DNA from: Burkholderiales bacterium PBB2
GTDB lineage: Bacteria > Pseudomonadota > Gammaproteobacteria > Burkholderiales > Burkholderiaceae_C
DNA: 64,000 nucleotides
Reading direction: 5' to 3'
NCBI GenBank assembly: GCA_002255955.1
Contig: NKIM01000021.1
Span: 30,898 to 94,897, forward strand
In this document: in pieces, positions 23,987 through 33,139 of the stretch
Layout: every line of letters starts with the position of its first letter
Numbering within the stretch: the stretch's first letter is position 1
Notes under the pieces: generated by a model
Databases searched by the model: none
Seen by the model: the letters and a program-made list of their open reading frames with translations, nothing else
Told to the model about the DNA's origin: nothing
Translations under genes and position numbers: made by a program

Positions 23987-24199
23987 TCAGCGCTTGGGGC
24001 CGCCCAAGGTCAGCTGCGCAAACGCGGCGGCCCAGACGTCGAAACTGGATTCGCTCACTTCCAGGCCATCCAGCCCGCAATGGCTGAGCTCGGTGCTGAT
24101 GCCGGGGTCAGGTCTTGCTGGCTGTGCCGCTGTGGCCTGAGACGGTTGAACACGGTGGGCGGTGGCGAAGTGCTGCATGTCGGGCTTGGGGAGTTCCAT
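23987..24199 (-). CDS. Possible small protein, doubtful
   Basis: A 70-residue frame starting MELPKPDMQHFATAHRVQP and ending SSFDVWAAAFAQLTLGGPKR, in the 480-base gap between the nucleotidase and tRNA-Gly. The C-terminal part looks protein-like, but there is no good ribosome site, no recognised family, and the frame is crossed by an inverted copy of the 15-bp repeat (24104-24118). It may be a gene remnant. Confidence 0.25.
   Translation of the reverse strand: MELPKPDMQHFATAHRVQPSQATAAQPARPDPGISTELSHCGLDGLEVSESSFDVWAAAFAQLTLGGPKR
24104..24118 (-). repeat. Inverted copy of the GCAAGACCTGACCCC repeat
   Basis: The plus strand reads GGGGTCAGGTCTTGC, an exact reverse complement of the copy at 2613. 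It lies between the 5'-nucleotidase and tRNA-Gly. Confidence 0.6.
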
Positions 24200-24350
24200 G
24201 CCGACAGCATCGCCCGCCTCGTGGCGTTCAACCATCCTCCTGGAGGGGGTGAGCTCACGGGCTCCTACAAGCCTTGTCCTTCTGATGGGGGAGGGCGCTG
24301 GAACTGCGCTAGGCAGATAACACGGGGGGATTGAAGCGGGCGCCGATGGG

Positions 24351-24364
24351 GCAAGACCTGACCC
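24351..24364 (+). repeat. Second copy of the repeat in the same gap (14 of 15 bases)
   Basis: GCAAGACCTGACCC followed by T instead of C. It points toward the inverted copy at 24104, so the two form a divergent pair about 230 bases apart flanking otherwise empty sequence just downstream of tRNA-Gly. Confidence 0.55.
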
Positions 24365-24392
24365 TTGCGTGGATCAGCGCCTAGTGAGGAGA

Positions 24393-24466
24393 TGGAGCGG
24401 GCGAAGGGAATCGAACCCTCGTCTTAAGCTTGGGAAGCTTCAGCTCTGCCATTGAGCTACGCCCGC
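24393..24466 (-). tRNA. tRNA-Gly (anticodon CCC)
   Basis: The acceptor stem pairs GCGGGCG with CGCCCGC and is followed by discriminator T and an encoded CCA. The D arm is GCTC/GAGC, the anticodon arm AAGC-TTCCCAA-GCTT shows anticodon CCC (reads GGG), and the T arm holds GGTTCGATTCC. On the minus strand a TATACT -10-like box lies about 26 bases upstream (24497-24492). Confidence 0.97.
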
Positions 24467-24523
24467 GGTGCGTACTTGTAATTGCGGTGAAAGTATAGCG
24501 AGCCCCTGGCTCGCGCCTTGGGG

Positions 24524-25417
24524 TCAGTCCTTGCCCTGGCTCTCTGCCGGTGAAGTTGCGGCCAGTGCCTCGGCCAGGCCTTGTGCCTCGGGCCCGAAGG
24601 CGTAGGCATCCATGCCCAGGCTGCCGTAGGTCAGTGCGCTGTGGATGCGCTGCGGTGCATGCGTGCGCCCGGCGGCGCCAGCGGCGACAAACCAAGGCAG
24701 CAGGTGTTCGTCGCTGGGGTGCATGTCCACGGCGTGCGGGGCTTGCTGGCGGTAGTCCAGCAGGGCCTGCCAGTCGCGTGCCAGGCTGCGGGCTTCCCAC
24801 CACTCTCGGAATTCAGCGGAGGCCGGCAGCTCGGGCGCATCGATGGGCGGCATCTGCCCGCCGGCAAACACGAGACCGAGGTTGTGGGTCAGGCTGCCGC
24901 TGCCAATCACCAGCACACCCTGGGTTTCGGTCAAGGACTGAAGCGCCTCGCCCAATGCGAACTGCTGGCTGGGGCTTTGCGAGGGCACAAAGGCCAGGGG
25001 CAGCACGGGGATGTCGGCGCCCGGGTACATCGCGCGTAAGGGGACCCAGATGCCATGGTCGAGGCCACCCTGTGGCAGTGAATGCACGGTGATGCCAGCT
25101 TGAGCGGCCAGGGCTTGCACTTCAAGCGCCAGCGCGGGGGCGCCGGGTGCGTCGTAGCGCAGGCTGCGCAGCCGCGGGTCGAAGCCGCCAAAGTCGTAGA
25201 TGGCCTCATGGCGCGGTCCGGCCAGCAAGACCGGCTGCCGCGCCGCCGTGTGGGCCGAGATGATGAGGATGGCTTTGGGGCGGCCGTGCCGCGCTTCCAG
25301 GCTGCGCCCTAGCTGCTGCCAGAAGGGGCCCGTCTCGTGCGCTTCCAGCGCGGTCATGGGTGAGCCATGCGAGAGGAAAAGGCTGGGGAAGCGGCGGATC
25401 AGGGCGGCGGTGTTCAT
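24524..25417 (-). CDS. ygiD: DODA-type extradiol ring-cleavage dioxygenase (YgiD-like)
   Basis: A 297-residue class III extradiol dioxygenase of the 4,5-DOPA dioxygenase family, which opens catechol rings using a non-heme metal. The metal-site histidines are visible in FLSHGSPMTALE, GGLDHGIWVPL and GSLTHNLGLVF, with another histidine in ISAHTAARQPVLL. The C-terminal region (ALTYGSLGMDAYAFG) is typical of YgiD. The physiological substrate is not known for most bacterial members. Start ATG 25417 gives MNTAALIRRFPSLFLSHG. The gene precedes tRNA-Gly on the same strand. Confidence 0.92.
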   Translation of the reverse strand: MNTAALIRRFPSLFLSHGSPMTALEAHETGPFWQQLGRSLEARHGRPKAILIISAHTAARQPVLLAGPRHEAIYDFGGFDPRLRSLRYDAPGAPALALEVQALAAQAGITVHSLPQGGLDHGIWVPLRAMYPGADIPVLPLAFVPSQSPSQQFALGEALQSLTETQGVLVIGSGSLTHNLGLVFAGGQMPPIDAPELPASAEFREWWEARSLARDWQALLDYRQQAPHAVDMHPSDEHLLPWFVAAGAAGRTHAPQRIHSALTYGSLGMDAYAFGPEAQGLAEALAATSPAESQGKD

Positions 25418-25557
25418 GGCTTGATTGGATGCCCGCTCAGGTTCTTCTGGGGCGCATGGGGCTGAACACAGCATTCAGCCGGCTTGCATGTTCGTTCGCC
25501 TGGCCGATATGTCCTGACGAACAGCAGCGCTTGCGGGGACTCGCTACAGTCCGAGCC

Positions 25558-28167
25558 ATGAATTCAAGCTCTGCCGTGTCCGCCGTGCCGCCCGTGCCCT
25601 CGCTCCAGCCCGCCCGTCCTCCCCATGTGCTGCGCATGGCCTGGCGCCAGCTCTGGCGCGATTGGCGGGCCGGCGAGCTCCGTTTGCTGATGCTGGCGGT
25701 GGCCCTGGCGGTGGCGGCCTTGTGTGCGGTGAGCTTTTTGTCTGACCGGCTCGAGCAGGGTTTGCGCCGGGATGCCGCGCAGTTGATTGGCGGCGATGCC
25801 GTGTTGCTGGCCGACCAGCCGGTGCCGCAAGCCTTGCAAGACTTGGCCCAGGAACTGGGTTTGACCGCCACCCTGAGTGCCAATTTCCCCAGCATGGCGC
25901 GCGCCAGCGAGGCCCAGGGCGGGCGTAATCGCCTGGTGGCGGTGAAGTCGGTCGGGGCTGCGTATCCCCTGCGCGGTCAGCTGCTGTTGGCCGATGGCCG
26001 GCGGGTGGGGGCGCCCAAGCCTGGTGAGGTCTGGGTGGATGCGGCCGTGCTGGATTCGCTGCAAATCCGCCTCGGTGACAGCCTTTTGCTTGGCGATGCC
26101 TCGCTCAAGGTCGGCGGCGTCATCGTCACCGAGCCCGACCGTGGCGCCGGCTTCTTGAATTTTGCGCCTCGCCTGATGCTGGCGGAGGCCGATCTGGCCG
26201 CCACTGCCCTGATCCAACCCGGCAGCCGGGTGACCTACCGCCTGGCTGTGGCCGCACTGGCCCGCGGCGAGCAGCCCGCGCCGCGGGCCCAGGCGGTGAA
26301 CCAGTTCGTGGAGCGGGCCAAGGCTTTGATTGCGTCGTCCGCCTGGCGCGGGGTGCGGCTGGACTCGCTGGACAGCGGCCGCCCCGAGATGCGCCAGACC
26401 CTCGACCGGGCGACCAAGTTCCTCAAGCTGGTGGCCATGCTTTCGGCCCTGCTGGCTGCGGTGGCAGTGGCACTGGCCGCGCGTGACTTTGCGGGCCGCC
26501 ATCTGGACGATTGCGCCATGTTGCGGGTGCTGGGCCAGGCCCAGCGCCGCATCGCCTGGGCCTACAGCATCGAGTTCGCCCTGGCGGGCCTGACGGCCAG
26601 CCTGATCGGTGTGCTGCTGGGCCTGGGCTTGCATTTCGCCTTCGTGGGCTTGCTCTCGGGCCTGTTCGAAGTCAGCCTGCCGGCGCCTTCCTTCTGGCCC
26701 GCGGCCTTGGGCCTGGGTCTGGGCCTGAGCCTGTTGATGGGCTTTGGCCTGCCGCCCGTGCTGCAGCTGGCGGCCGTGCCGGCGCTGCGCGTCATCCGGC
26801 GCGATATGGGCGGGCTCAAGGCTGGTTCCACCCTGGTGCTGGTGGCCGGTGTGTTGGGTTTTGCCGGCATCTTGATGGTGCTGGCCGGTGAGCTCAGCCT
26901 GGGCTTGATCGCGGCCGGTGGCTTTGCGCTGGCGCTGGGTTTGTTCGCCGGCATGGCCTGGTTGGCGGTGCGTGTGCTCAAGCGCTGGGTGCCCTTGAGC
27001 GGGCAGGGCGCCGCCAGCGCTGCCGTGCCGCGCTGGTTGCTGTTGGCCACGCGCCAGGTCGCGGCGCGCCCGGGCTTTGCCGTCGTGCAGGTTTCGTCCT
27101 TGGCGGTGGGCTTGCTGGCTTTGGCGTTGTTGGTGCTGCTGCGCACCGATCTGATTGACAGCTGGCTCAAGGCCACGCCGGCCAATGCCCCTGACCGCTT
27201 TGTGATCAACCTCCAGGGGGATCAGGTGCCGGCCTTCCGCACCCAGATCGAAGGCGCGGGGGTGAAAACCTACGACCTCTTCCCCATGATCCGTGGCCGC
27301 CTGCTCAGCATCAACGATCAAGCCGTCAAACCCGGGCAGTACAAGGACGAACGCGCACAGCGCCTGGTGGAGCGCGAGTTCAACCTCAGCCACAGCGCTG
27401 AGCTGATGTCGCACAACAGCGTGGTTCAGGGCCGGTGGGTGGCGGACGAGGCCGATGGCCTGAGCGTGGAGCAGGGCCTGGCCGAAACCCTGGGGCTCAA
27501 GCTCGGTGACCGCCTTCGCTTTGATGTCGCCGGCCTGCCCGTGGAAGGGCGCATCACCTCCATGCGCAAGGTCGATTGGTCCTCCATGCGGGTGAACTTC
27601 TTCGTGCTGTTTCCGCGCAAGACCATGGCCGATCTGCCCGCCAGCTGGGTGTCGGCCTTCCATGCGCCGGCCGAATCCAGCTTGGACCGCGAGCTCAGTC
27701 GTGCCATGCCCAATCTGACCGTGGTCGATGTGTCGGCCCAGCTCAAGCAGGTGCAGTCGGTGCTGAACCAGGTGATCCAGGCAGTGCAGCTGCTGTTCGG
27801 CTTCACCCTGGCCACCGGTCTGGTCGTGCTGCTGGCCTCGGTGGGCAGCACGCGCGAGGCCCGGACCCGCGAGTTCGCGCTGATGCGGGCGTTGGGTGCC
27901 AGCTCTCAACTGCTGGCGCGGGTGCAGCGTGCCGAGTTGCTGGGCGTGGGCGCTCTGGCCGGCTTCCTGGCCGGCGCGGTGGCGGTCTTGCTGGGCGCCT
28001 TGCTGGCCCGTTTCGCCTTCGGCTTTGACTGGAGTTTGAACTTCTGGGTGCCGCTGTTCAGCATGCTGGCCGGTGCCTTGCTGGCGCAGCTGGCGGGGTG
28101 GTGGAGCTTGCGCGGCGTGCTGCGCCGGCCGGTGATGCAGACCTTGCGTGAGGCCGACACGCAGTAG
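25558..28167 (+). CDS. FtsX-like ABC transporter permease (YbbP type)
   Basis: An 869-residue inner-membrane protein with two FtsX-type permease halves: a first TM (LLMLAVALAVAALCAVSFL), a large periplasmic MacB-PCD-like region, membrane helices near 280-470, and a second periplasmic region followed by the last helices (VLNQVIQAVQLLFGFTLATGLVVLLASV and on). Length and layout match YbbP, which works with an ATPase (YbbA, LolD-like). No ATPase gene is next to it. YbbAP-type systems are linked to envelope lipid or lipoprotein handling, but the cargo is uncertain. Start ATG 25558 gives a basic leader before the first helix. Confidence 0.87.
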   Translation: MNSSSAVSAVPPVPSLQPARPPHVLRMAWRQLWRDWRAGELRLLMLAVALAVAALCAVSFLSDRLEQGLRRDAAQLIGGDAVLLADQPVPQALQDLAQELGLTATLSANFPSMARASEAQGGRNRLVAVKSVGAAYPLRGQLLLADGRRVGAPKPGEVWVDAAVLDSLQIRLGDSLLLGDASLKVGGVIVTEPDRGAGFLNFAPRLMLAEADLAATALIQPGSRVTYRLAVAALARGEQPAPRAQAVNQFVERAKALIASSAWRGVRLDSLDSGRPEMRQTLDRATKFLKLVAMLSALLAAVAVALAARDFAGRHLDDCAMLRVLGQAQRRIAWAYSIEFALAGLTASLIGVLLGLGLHFAFVGLLSGLFEVSLPAPSFWPAALGLGLGLSLLMGFGLPPVLQLAAVPALRVIRRDMGGLKAGSTLVLVAGVLGFAGILMVLAGELSLGLIAAGGFALALGLFAGMAWLAVRVLKRWVPLSGQGAASAAVPRWLLLATRQVAARPGFAVVQVSSLAVGLLALALLVLLRTDLIDSWLKATPANAPDRFVINLQGDQVPAFRTQIEGAGVKTYDLFPMIRGRLLSINDQAVKPGQYKDERAQRLVEREFNLSHSAELMSHNSVVQGRWVADEADGLSVEQGLAETLGLKLGDRLRFDVAGLPVEGRITSMRKVDWSSMRVNFFVLFPRKTMADLPASWVSAFHAPAESSLDRELSRAMPNLTVVDVSAQLKQVQSVLNQVIQAVQLLFGFTLATGLVVLLASVGSTREARTREFALMRALGASSQLLARVQRAELLGVGALAGFLAGAVAVLLGALLARFAFGFDWSLNFWVPLFSMLAGALLAQLAGWWSLRGVLRRPVMQTLREADTQ

Positions 28168-28227
28168 CTGCGACAGGGGCAGCTGAGGCATCTGCCTCCA
28201 AGTGCCTTCCCGTTTCTGAGGTGCCGG

Positions 28228-28262
28228 AAAAGAGGGCGGGCCGCATGATGCAGCCCGCTTTC
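28228..28262. terminator. Terminator-like hairpin between the convergent YbbP and MCP genes
   Basis: GGCGGGC pairs with GCCCGC around a GC-rich loop. On the minus strand it is followed by CTCTTTTCC and on the plus strand by TTTCC, so it can act in both directions. Confidence 0.65.
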
Positions 28263-28315
28263 CTGAGTCTTGTGCTTTGAGTGGCCGCTGCGCTTGCTCA
28301 GCCAGCGGCAGGCAC

Positions 28316-30214
28316 TCAGAAGGATTGCCAGTCGTCGTCGTTGTCCGCCGGTTTGGCAGCAGGCGCCGGAGCCGGTGCGGGCGCGCTGCTGCTGCTACTG
28401 CCCGCTGAAGGTGCCGGACGTGCGGCAGGTTTGGCCGCCGGGCTCTTGGCAGCGGCGGGCTTGTTGGTGAAATGGGCGCTGCCGTTGTGGCTCGTGCCGC
28501 TGCTGGCGCTGCCGGCCGGCTTGCTGGCGGGGCGTGGGGTGCTGGTGGCGGCGCGACTGTGGCCCTCGTCGCTGCCCAGTCGGAACACCGAGACCACTTC
28601 GGTCAGGCGATGTGCCTGGTCCTTCAGGCTCTCGGCGGCAGCGGCCGATTCCTCGACCAGGGCTGCGTTCTGCTGCGTCATCTGGTCGAGCTGCACCACG
28701 GCGCCATTGACCTGGCCGATGCCATCGCTTTGCTCGCTGGCGGCCGCGGTGATCTCGCCGATGATGTCAGTCACACGCTGCACGCTGGAGACGATGTCGT
28801 TCATCGAGGCGCCAGCCGCTTCCACCAGCTTGGAGCCGACTTCCACACGGTCCACGCTTGCGCCGATCAGGCCCTTGATTTCCTTGGCGGCTTCCGCGCT
28901 GCGCTGAGCCAGGCTGCGCACTTCGCTGGCCACCACGGCGAAGCCGCGGCCTTGTTCGCCGGCTCGCGCTGCTTCCACGGCCGCGTTCAAGGCCAGGATG
29001 TTGGTCTGGAAGGCAATGCCATCGATCACGCCGATGATGTCGCTGATCTTCTTGGAGCTGTTGTTGATCTCGTCCATGGTGGTGACCACCTGGCTGACCA
29101 CCTCACCGCCCTTGGCCGCGGCCGAGGAGGCCGAGGAGGCCAACTGATTGGCGGTCTGCGCGGCATCGGCCGTCTGGCGCACGGTGCCGGTCAGCTGTTC
29201 CATCGACGCGGCGGCCTGCTGCAGATTGGAGGCCGTTTGCTCGGTGCGCTGCGGCGTCAGATCGCCGCCACCGGCACTGATTTCGTCGAGCGCGGCGCGC
29301 ACGCGGTCCAGGCCGCTGAGCATGGTGGAGATCACGGTGGTCATCAGCGCACCGGCCAGCACCATCACCACGATCAGCACGATGGCCGCAGTGCGCAGCA
29401 GCGAGCTCAGCGAGGCCAGCGCTTCGCTGCGATCGGCCGCCACCACCAGCACCCAGTCGGTGTTGGGAATGGCCACGCCGCGCAGCAGGAAGTCCTGGTT
29501 GCCGATGGTGGCATCCACCCAGGGCGCGCCGGCTTCCTGCACTTGTTTCAGGGCCTTGGCGTCCAGCTGTGGCGAGAGTTCGCTGACCGGTTTCAGAGCC
29601 AGTTCGGCATTCGGGTGGGCTACCAGGGTGCCCTTGCTGGACATCAGAAACGCAAAACCATTCGGCGTCGGCTTGATCGCCTTGACCGTGGCTGACACCT
29701 CGTTCAGGAACACATCGGTGGCTGCCACTGCCTTGGTGCTGCCGCCTTCCTTGACGGCCACGGCGAAGGTCACCACCAGCAGCTTGCGCGCGGCGTCCAT
29801 ATAGGGCTCGGTGATCACCGGTCCGCTGGCGTTGGAGGCCAGGGTGTACCAGGGGCGACCGGTCGGGTCATAGCCGGGCGGCAAATCCTGGGGGGTGTTG
29901 AACAGCATGCGCTTGTCAGCATGGCCGATATAGCTTGCCTCCAGCCGGCCTGACTTGGCCGCCTGCACCAGATAGGGCTTGGGGGCAGCCTCGGCTGCAG
30001 CCGGCACCATGGAGGTGACGATGTCGCGCTGCATGGTCACCCATTGGTTGATGGCCGCCGCGCGACCCGCCGCCAGAGCGTCCAGGCTGGCCAGCTCCGT
30101 GGTGTACGTGTGACCGCGGACGATCACATAGTTGGCAATCGTGGCCAGGCTCAGGGTGAGCACCACCACCACAATACTCAGCGCAGTCAGGCGTGTCTTG
30201 ATGGAATCAAACAT
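28316..30214 (-). CDS. Methyl-accepting chemotaxis protein with dCache sensor and truncated HAMP
   Basis: A 632-residue chemoreceptor. TM1 is [21 protein letters not shown]; a periplasmic dCache_1-type ligand domain follows ([26 protein letters not shown]...VVTFAVAV); TM2 is [21 protein letters not shown]. The HAMP first helix ends in GGGDLT and the text then jumps to [13 protein letters not shown], so HAMP helix 2 and the start of the signalling helix (about 53 residues net, compared with the neighbouring receptor) are missing. The kinase-control hairpin is intact ([37 protein letters not shown]). A Pro/Ala/Ser linker leads to a C-terminal DWQSF pentapeptide for CheR/CheB tethering. It is the last gene of the operon. 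Confidence 0.94.
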   Translation of the reverse strand: MFDSIKTRLTALSIVVVVLTLSLATIANYVIVRGHTYTTELASLDALAAGRAAAINQWVTMQRDIVTSMVPAAAEAAPKPYLVQAAKSGRLEASYIGHADKRMLFNTPQDLPPGYDPTGRPWYTLASNASGPVITEPYMDAARKLLVVTFAVAVKEGGSTKAVAATDVFLNEVSATVKAIKPTPNGFAFLMSSKGTLVAHPNAELALKPVSELSPQLDAKALKQVQEAGAPWVDATIGNQDFLLRGVAIPNTDWVLVVAADRSEALASLSSLLRTAAIVLIVVMVLAGALMTTVISTMLSGLDRVRAALDEISAGGGDLTPQRTEQTASNLQQAAASMEQLTGTVRQTADAAQTANQLASSASSAAAKGGEVVSQVVTTMDEINNSSKKISDIIGVIDGIAFQTNILALNAAVEAARAGEQGRGFAVVASEVRSLAQRSAEAAKEIKGLIGASVDRVEVGSKLVEAAGASMNDIVSSVQRVTDIIGEITAAASEQSDGIGQVNGAVVQLDQMTQQNAALVEESAAAAESLKDQAHRLTEVVSVFRLGSDEGHSRAATSTPRPASKPAGSASSGTSHNGSAHFTNKPAAAKSPAAKPAARPAPSAGSSSSSAPAPAPAPAAKPADNDDDWQSF

Positions 30215-30268
30215 ACAGAAGAGTCCTTGCTGGAGATGCGGGGGAACAACGACGAAACGGCTGCGAAC

Positions 30269-32452
30269 TCAGAAGCTTTCCCAGTCTCCTTCTTGAGCGG
30301 CTGGGGCTGCAGGGGCACGAGGAGCCGGGGTCGGCGCTGGCCGGGCAGCGGGCGCCGTGGCTTTGGGCGCTTCGCCGTCGCTGGACGCGGCCTGAGCCTT
30401 TGTGGCCCCCGACTTCGCAGCACTGGCTTTGCTGGCCGTGCCGGCGCTCATGGGCTTGACTTTGGCGCCCGAAGACGAGGCGCTGGGCTGGGGCGCCGGG
30501 CGGCGGCTCGGTGCGCTGCTGGCGACATGGCTGCCCTGGGCCAGGCGGAATACTGACACCGCTTCGATCAGGCGTTGGGCCTGGTCGCGCAGGCTCTCGG
30601 CGGCCGCGGCGGATTCTTCCACCAGGGCGGCGTTCTGCTGCGTCATCTGATCGAGCTGCACCACCGATTGGTTGACCTGACCGATGCCATCGCTCTGCTC
30701 GCTGGCGGCGGCGGTGATCTCGCCGATGATGTCCTGCACGCGCTGCACGCTGGAGACGATGTCGGTCATGGAGCTGCCGGCCTCGTTGACCAGGCGCGAT
30801 CCCACTTCGACGCGTTCGACGCTGGCGCCGATCAGGGTCTTGATTTCCTTGGCCGCTTCGGCGCTGCGCTGCGCGAGGCTGCGCACCTCGCTGGCCACCA
30901 CGGCGAAGCCGCGGCCTTGCTCACCGGCTCGGGCGGCTTCCACGGCCGCGTTCAGCGCGAGGATGTTGGTCTGGAAGGCGATGCCATCGATGACGCCGAT
31001 GATGTCGTTGATCTTGCGCGAGCTGGTGTTGATCTCGTCCATCGTTGCCACAACCTGGCCCACCACCTGGCCGCCCTTGGCTGCGGCGGTGGCTGCCGAG
31101 GACACCAGCTGGTTGGCCGTCATGGCGGAGTCGGCGGTCTGCTTGACCGTGCCGGTCAGCTCGGCCATGGAGGAGGCGGCCAGCTGCAGATTGGACGCGG
31201 TCTGTTCGGTGCGTTGACTCAGATCCTGGTTGCCCGAGGCAATCTCGGCACTGGCGGTGCCGATCGAGTCGGAGGATTGCCGCACGGTGCCGATCGTTTC
31301 GGCCAGTCGCCCGCGCATGGCCTCGGTCTGCTGGATCAGCTGGCCGATTTCGTCATGGCGCTGGCTGCTCACCGAGGCCGACAGGTCACCCTGGGCGATG
31401 GAGCTGATCGCTTCGGTCAAGTCGCCGAGCGGCTTGCTGATCCAGTTGCGCATCATCCAGAACAAGCCGAAGCCCAGGCCGGCCGTGGTCAGGGCCAGCA
31501 TGATCCAGAAGGGCACCATGGTGGCCCAGTGCGATGCCATGGATTCGCTCGGCGATACCTGGGCAATGATCCAGAAGCCGCCCTGCGGGTTGCGCCGCCC
31601 GACGGCGAAGTAGTTTCCGCCTTTGCCGTTGAGCACATCGGGCGCGTCCTCGACCACACCGTCCTTGGAGGCAACCAGGGCCGCCATGAATTTGTCGAAG
31701 TCCGGGCTCAGCTCGCTGCCCAGCTTGTTCTTGGCCGTGGGGTGGGAGACCAGGCGGGCGTTCTTGCCATCGGCATCGGCGGCCACGGCATAGGTGCCGC
31801 CGGATTCGAAGAATTTTGCATCGGCGGCCATCTTGTCCATGGCCTTCTGGAAGCCCTCCATGTCGAGGGCGATGGCCAGCAGGCCGATGATTTTGCCGGC
31901 CTCGCTCTTGATCGGGTCGTAGTAGGCCATGAAGACCTTGCCCTCGAGCACCACGCGGCCGGCGTAGGGCTTGCCTTGCATCAGCGTGGCGTAGCCGGGG
32001 TGGCTTTTGCCCAGCGGGGCGGTGTTGCGCTCGCCCGCGGCGTTCTTCAGCGAGGAGGTGATGCGGACGAAGTCGTCGCCCTTGATGGCGAAGATGGAGG
32101 CGGCGCCGCCCGTGGTGCCGGCAAACTTGTCCACTTGCGTGGTGTTGCCATTGAGCTTGGGGCCCCAGTCGCGCAAATCGCCGGTGGTTTCATCGAGCTG
32201 GAAGACCGGGCCGAACTCTTGGCGGAAGGTGCCATAGCTTTGTTGCACCATGGTCTTGGCCACATCGTCCATGGCCGTCATCGAATCGACCAGGGATTGG
32301 GTCTTGTCGCCGACCCAGCTGGTCACCCGGTCATGGGCGACGCGGGTGAGGAGGATGCTGACAGCGCCGCTGACCGTCAGAAGTGATGCGGCCAGGGCAA
32401 TCACGCCCACCAGAGAGACGCGCCGTGCGATCGAGGTCACACCAGATGCCAT
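30269..32452 (-). CDS. Methyl-accepting chemotaxis protein with large Cache sensor domain
   Basis: A 727-residue chemoreceptor. TM1 is VGVIALAASLLTVSGAVSIL; the periplasmic part is a Cache_3-Cache_2-type domain (FGPVFQLDETTGDLRDWGPKLNG...SEAGKIIGLLAIALDMEGFQ...GGFWIIAQVSPSESM); TM2 is WIMLALTTAGLGFGLFWMM. The HAMP domain is complete (ISKPLGDLTEAISSIAQGDLSASVSS...), followed by the same signalling hairpin as its neighbours and a C-terminal DWESF pentapeptide. Start ATG 32452 has GGAG eight bases upstream. The ligand is unknown. It lies between the other tail MCP and cheW. Confidence 0.95.
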   Translation of the reverse strand: MASGVTSIARRVSLVGVIALAASLLTVSGAVSILLTRVAHDRVTSWVGDKTQSLVDSMTAMDDVAKTMVQQSYGTFRQEFGPVFQLDETTGDLRDWGPKLNGNTTQVDKFAGTTGGAASIFAIKGDDFVRITSSLKNAAGERNTAPLGKSHPGYATLMQGKPYAGRVVLEGKVFMAYYDPIKSEAGKIIGLLAIALDMEGFQKAMDKMAADAKFFESGGTYAVAADADGKNARLVSHPTAKNKLGSELSPDFDKFMAALVASKDGVVEDAPDVLNGKGGNYFAVGRRNPQGGFWIIAQVSPSESMASHWATMVPFWIMLALTTAGLGFGLFWMMRNWISKPLGDLTEAISSIAQGDLSASVSSQRHDEIGQLIQQTEAMRGRLAETIGTVRQSSDSIGTASAEIASGNQDLSQRTEQTASNLQLAASSMAELTGTVKQTADSAMTANQLVSSAATAAAKGGQVVGQVVATMDEINTSSRKINDIIGVIDGIAFQTNILALNAAVEAARAGEQGRGFAVVASEVRSLAQRSAEAAKEIKTLIGASVERVEVGSRLVNEAGSSMTDIVSSVQRVQDIIGEITAAASEQSDGIGQVNQSVVQLDQMTQQNAALVEESAAAAESLRDQAQRLIEAVSVFRLAQGSHVASSAPSRRPAPQPSASSSGAKVKPMSAGTASKASAAKSGATKAQAASSDGEAPKATAPAARPAPTPAPRAPAAPAAQEGDWESF

Positions 32453-32549
32453 TTTGCTGCTCCAACGAAGTCTTCGAAGAGTGGCGCGCCGCTGCGTGAT
32501 CCGGCAGCGGGTCATGGCATCCCGCCCCCTGGTCCGGCGCGGGAAAGGC

Positions 32550-33080
32550 TTACATGGCCAGTGAGTCCATCAAGCCCATGTCGGCGCTGCTCATCAGGCC
32601 CTCGATGTCCATCAAGATCAGCATGCGTTCACTGACGGTGCCGATGCCGGTGATGAAGCTGGTGTCGACCGAGGCCGAGCTCATCTCCGGTGCCGGGCGG
32701 ATGGCGTCGCGGCTCAGTTCCAGCACGTCGGAGACCGAATCGACCACTGCGCCGACCACGCGGTTGCGCACATTGAGCACGATCACCACGGTGAAGCTGT
32801 TGTACTCGGCGCTGGGGCAACCCAGCTTCAGGCGCAGATCGACGATGGGGACGATGACGCCGCGCAGATTGACCACGCCCTTGATGAAATCAGGCGCGTT
32901 GGCAATGCGGGTCGGCGGCTCGTAGGAGCGGATTTCCTGCACCTTCAGGATGTCGATGCCGTATTCCTCGGCACCCAGACGGAAGGTCAGGTATTCGCCG
33001 CTGGCCGGGCCGTGCGCTTTCAGGGCCAGGTTGCCAGTGTCCTGGCGCAGGGCCGGCACGTTGTCTCGGGTGGTTTCCAT
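32550..33080 (-). CDS. cheW: Chemotaxis coupling protein CheW
   Basis: A 176-residue adaptor that links MCP hairpin tips to CheA. The CheW SH3-like fold shows EYLTFRLGAEEYGIDILKVQEIRSYEPPTRIANAPDFIKGVVNLRGVIVPIVDLR, with the conserved NLRG turn. The tail (FITGIGTVSERMLILMDIEGLM) is also typical. It sits inside the receptor cluster, between two MCP genes. Confidence 0.97.
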   Translation of the reverse strand: METTRDNVPALRQDTGNLALKAHGPASGEYLTFRLGAEEYGIDILKVQEIRSYEPPTRIANAPDFIKGVVNLRGVIVPIVDLRLKLGCPSAEYNSFTVVIVLNVRNRVVGAVVDSVSDVLELSRDAIRPAPEMSSASVDTSFITGIGTVSERMLILMDIEGLMSSADMGLMDSLAM

Positions 33081-33139
33081 GGCTTACCTCGTGTGGTGTG
33101 CGGGTTTGACAAATTGCTCGTGAATCGAGGAGACGGTAC

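Noticed and set aside
24523..24537. Near-copy of the repeat at the dioxygenase stop codon (GCAAGGACTGACCCC on the minus strand)
   Set aside because: Two mismatches fall in the core and the bases encode the last residues and stop. It is noted only as a possible degenerate copy.
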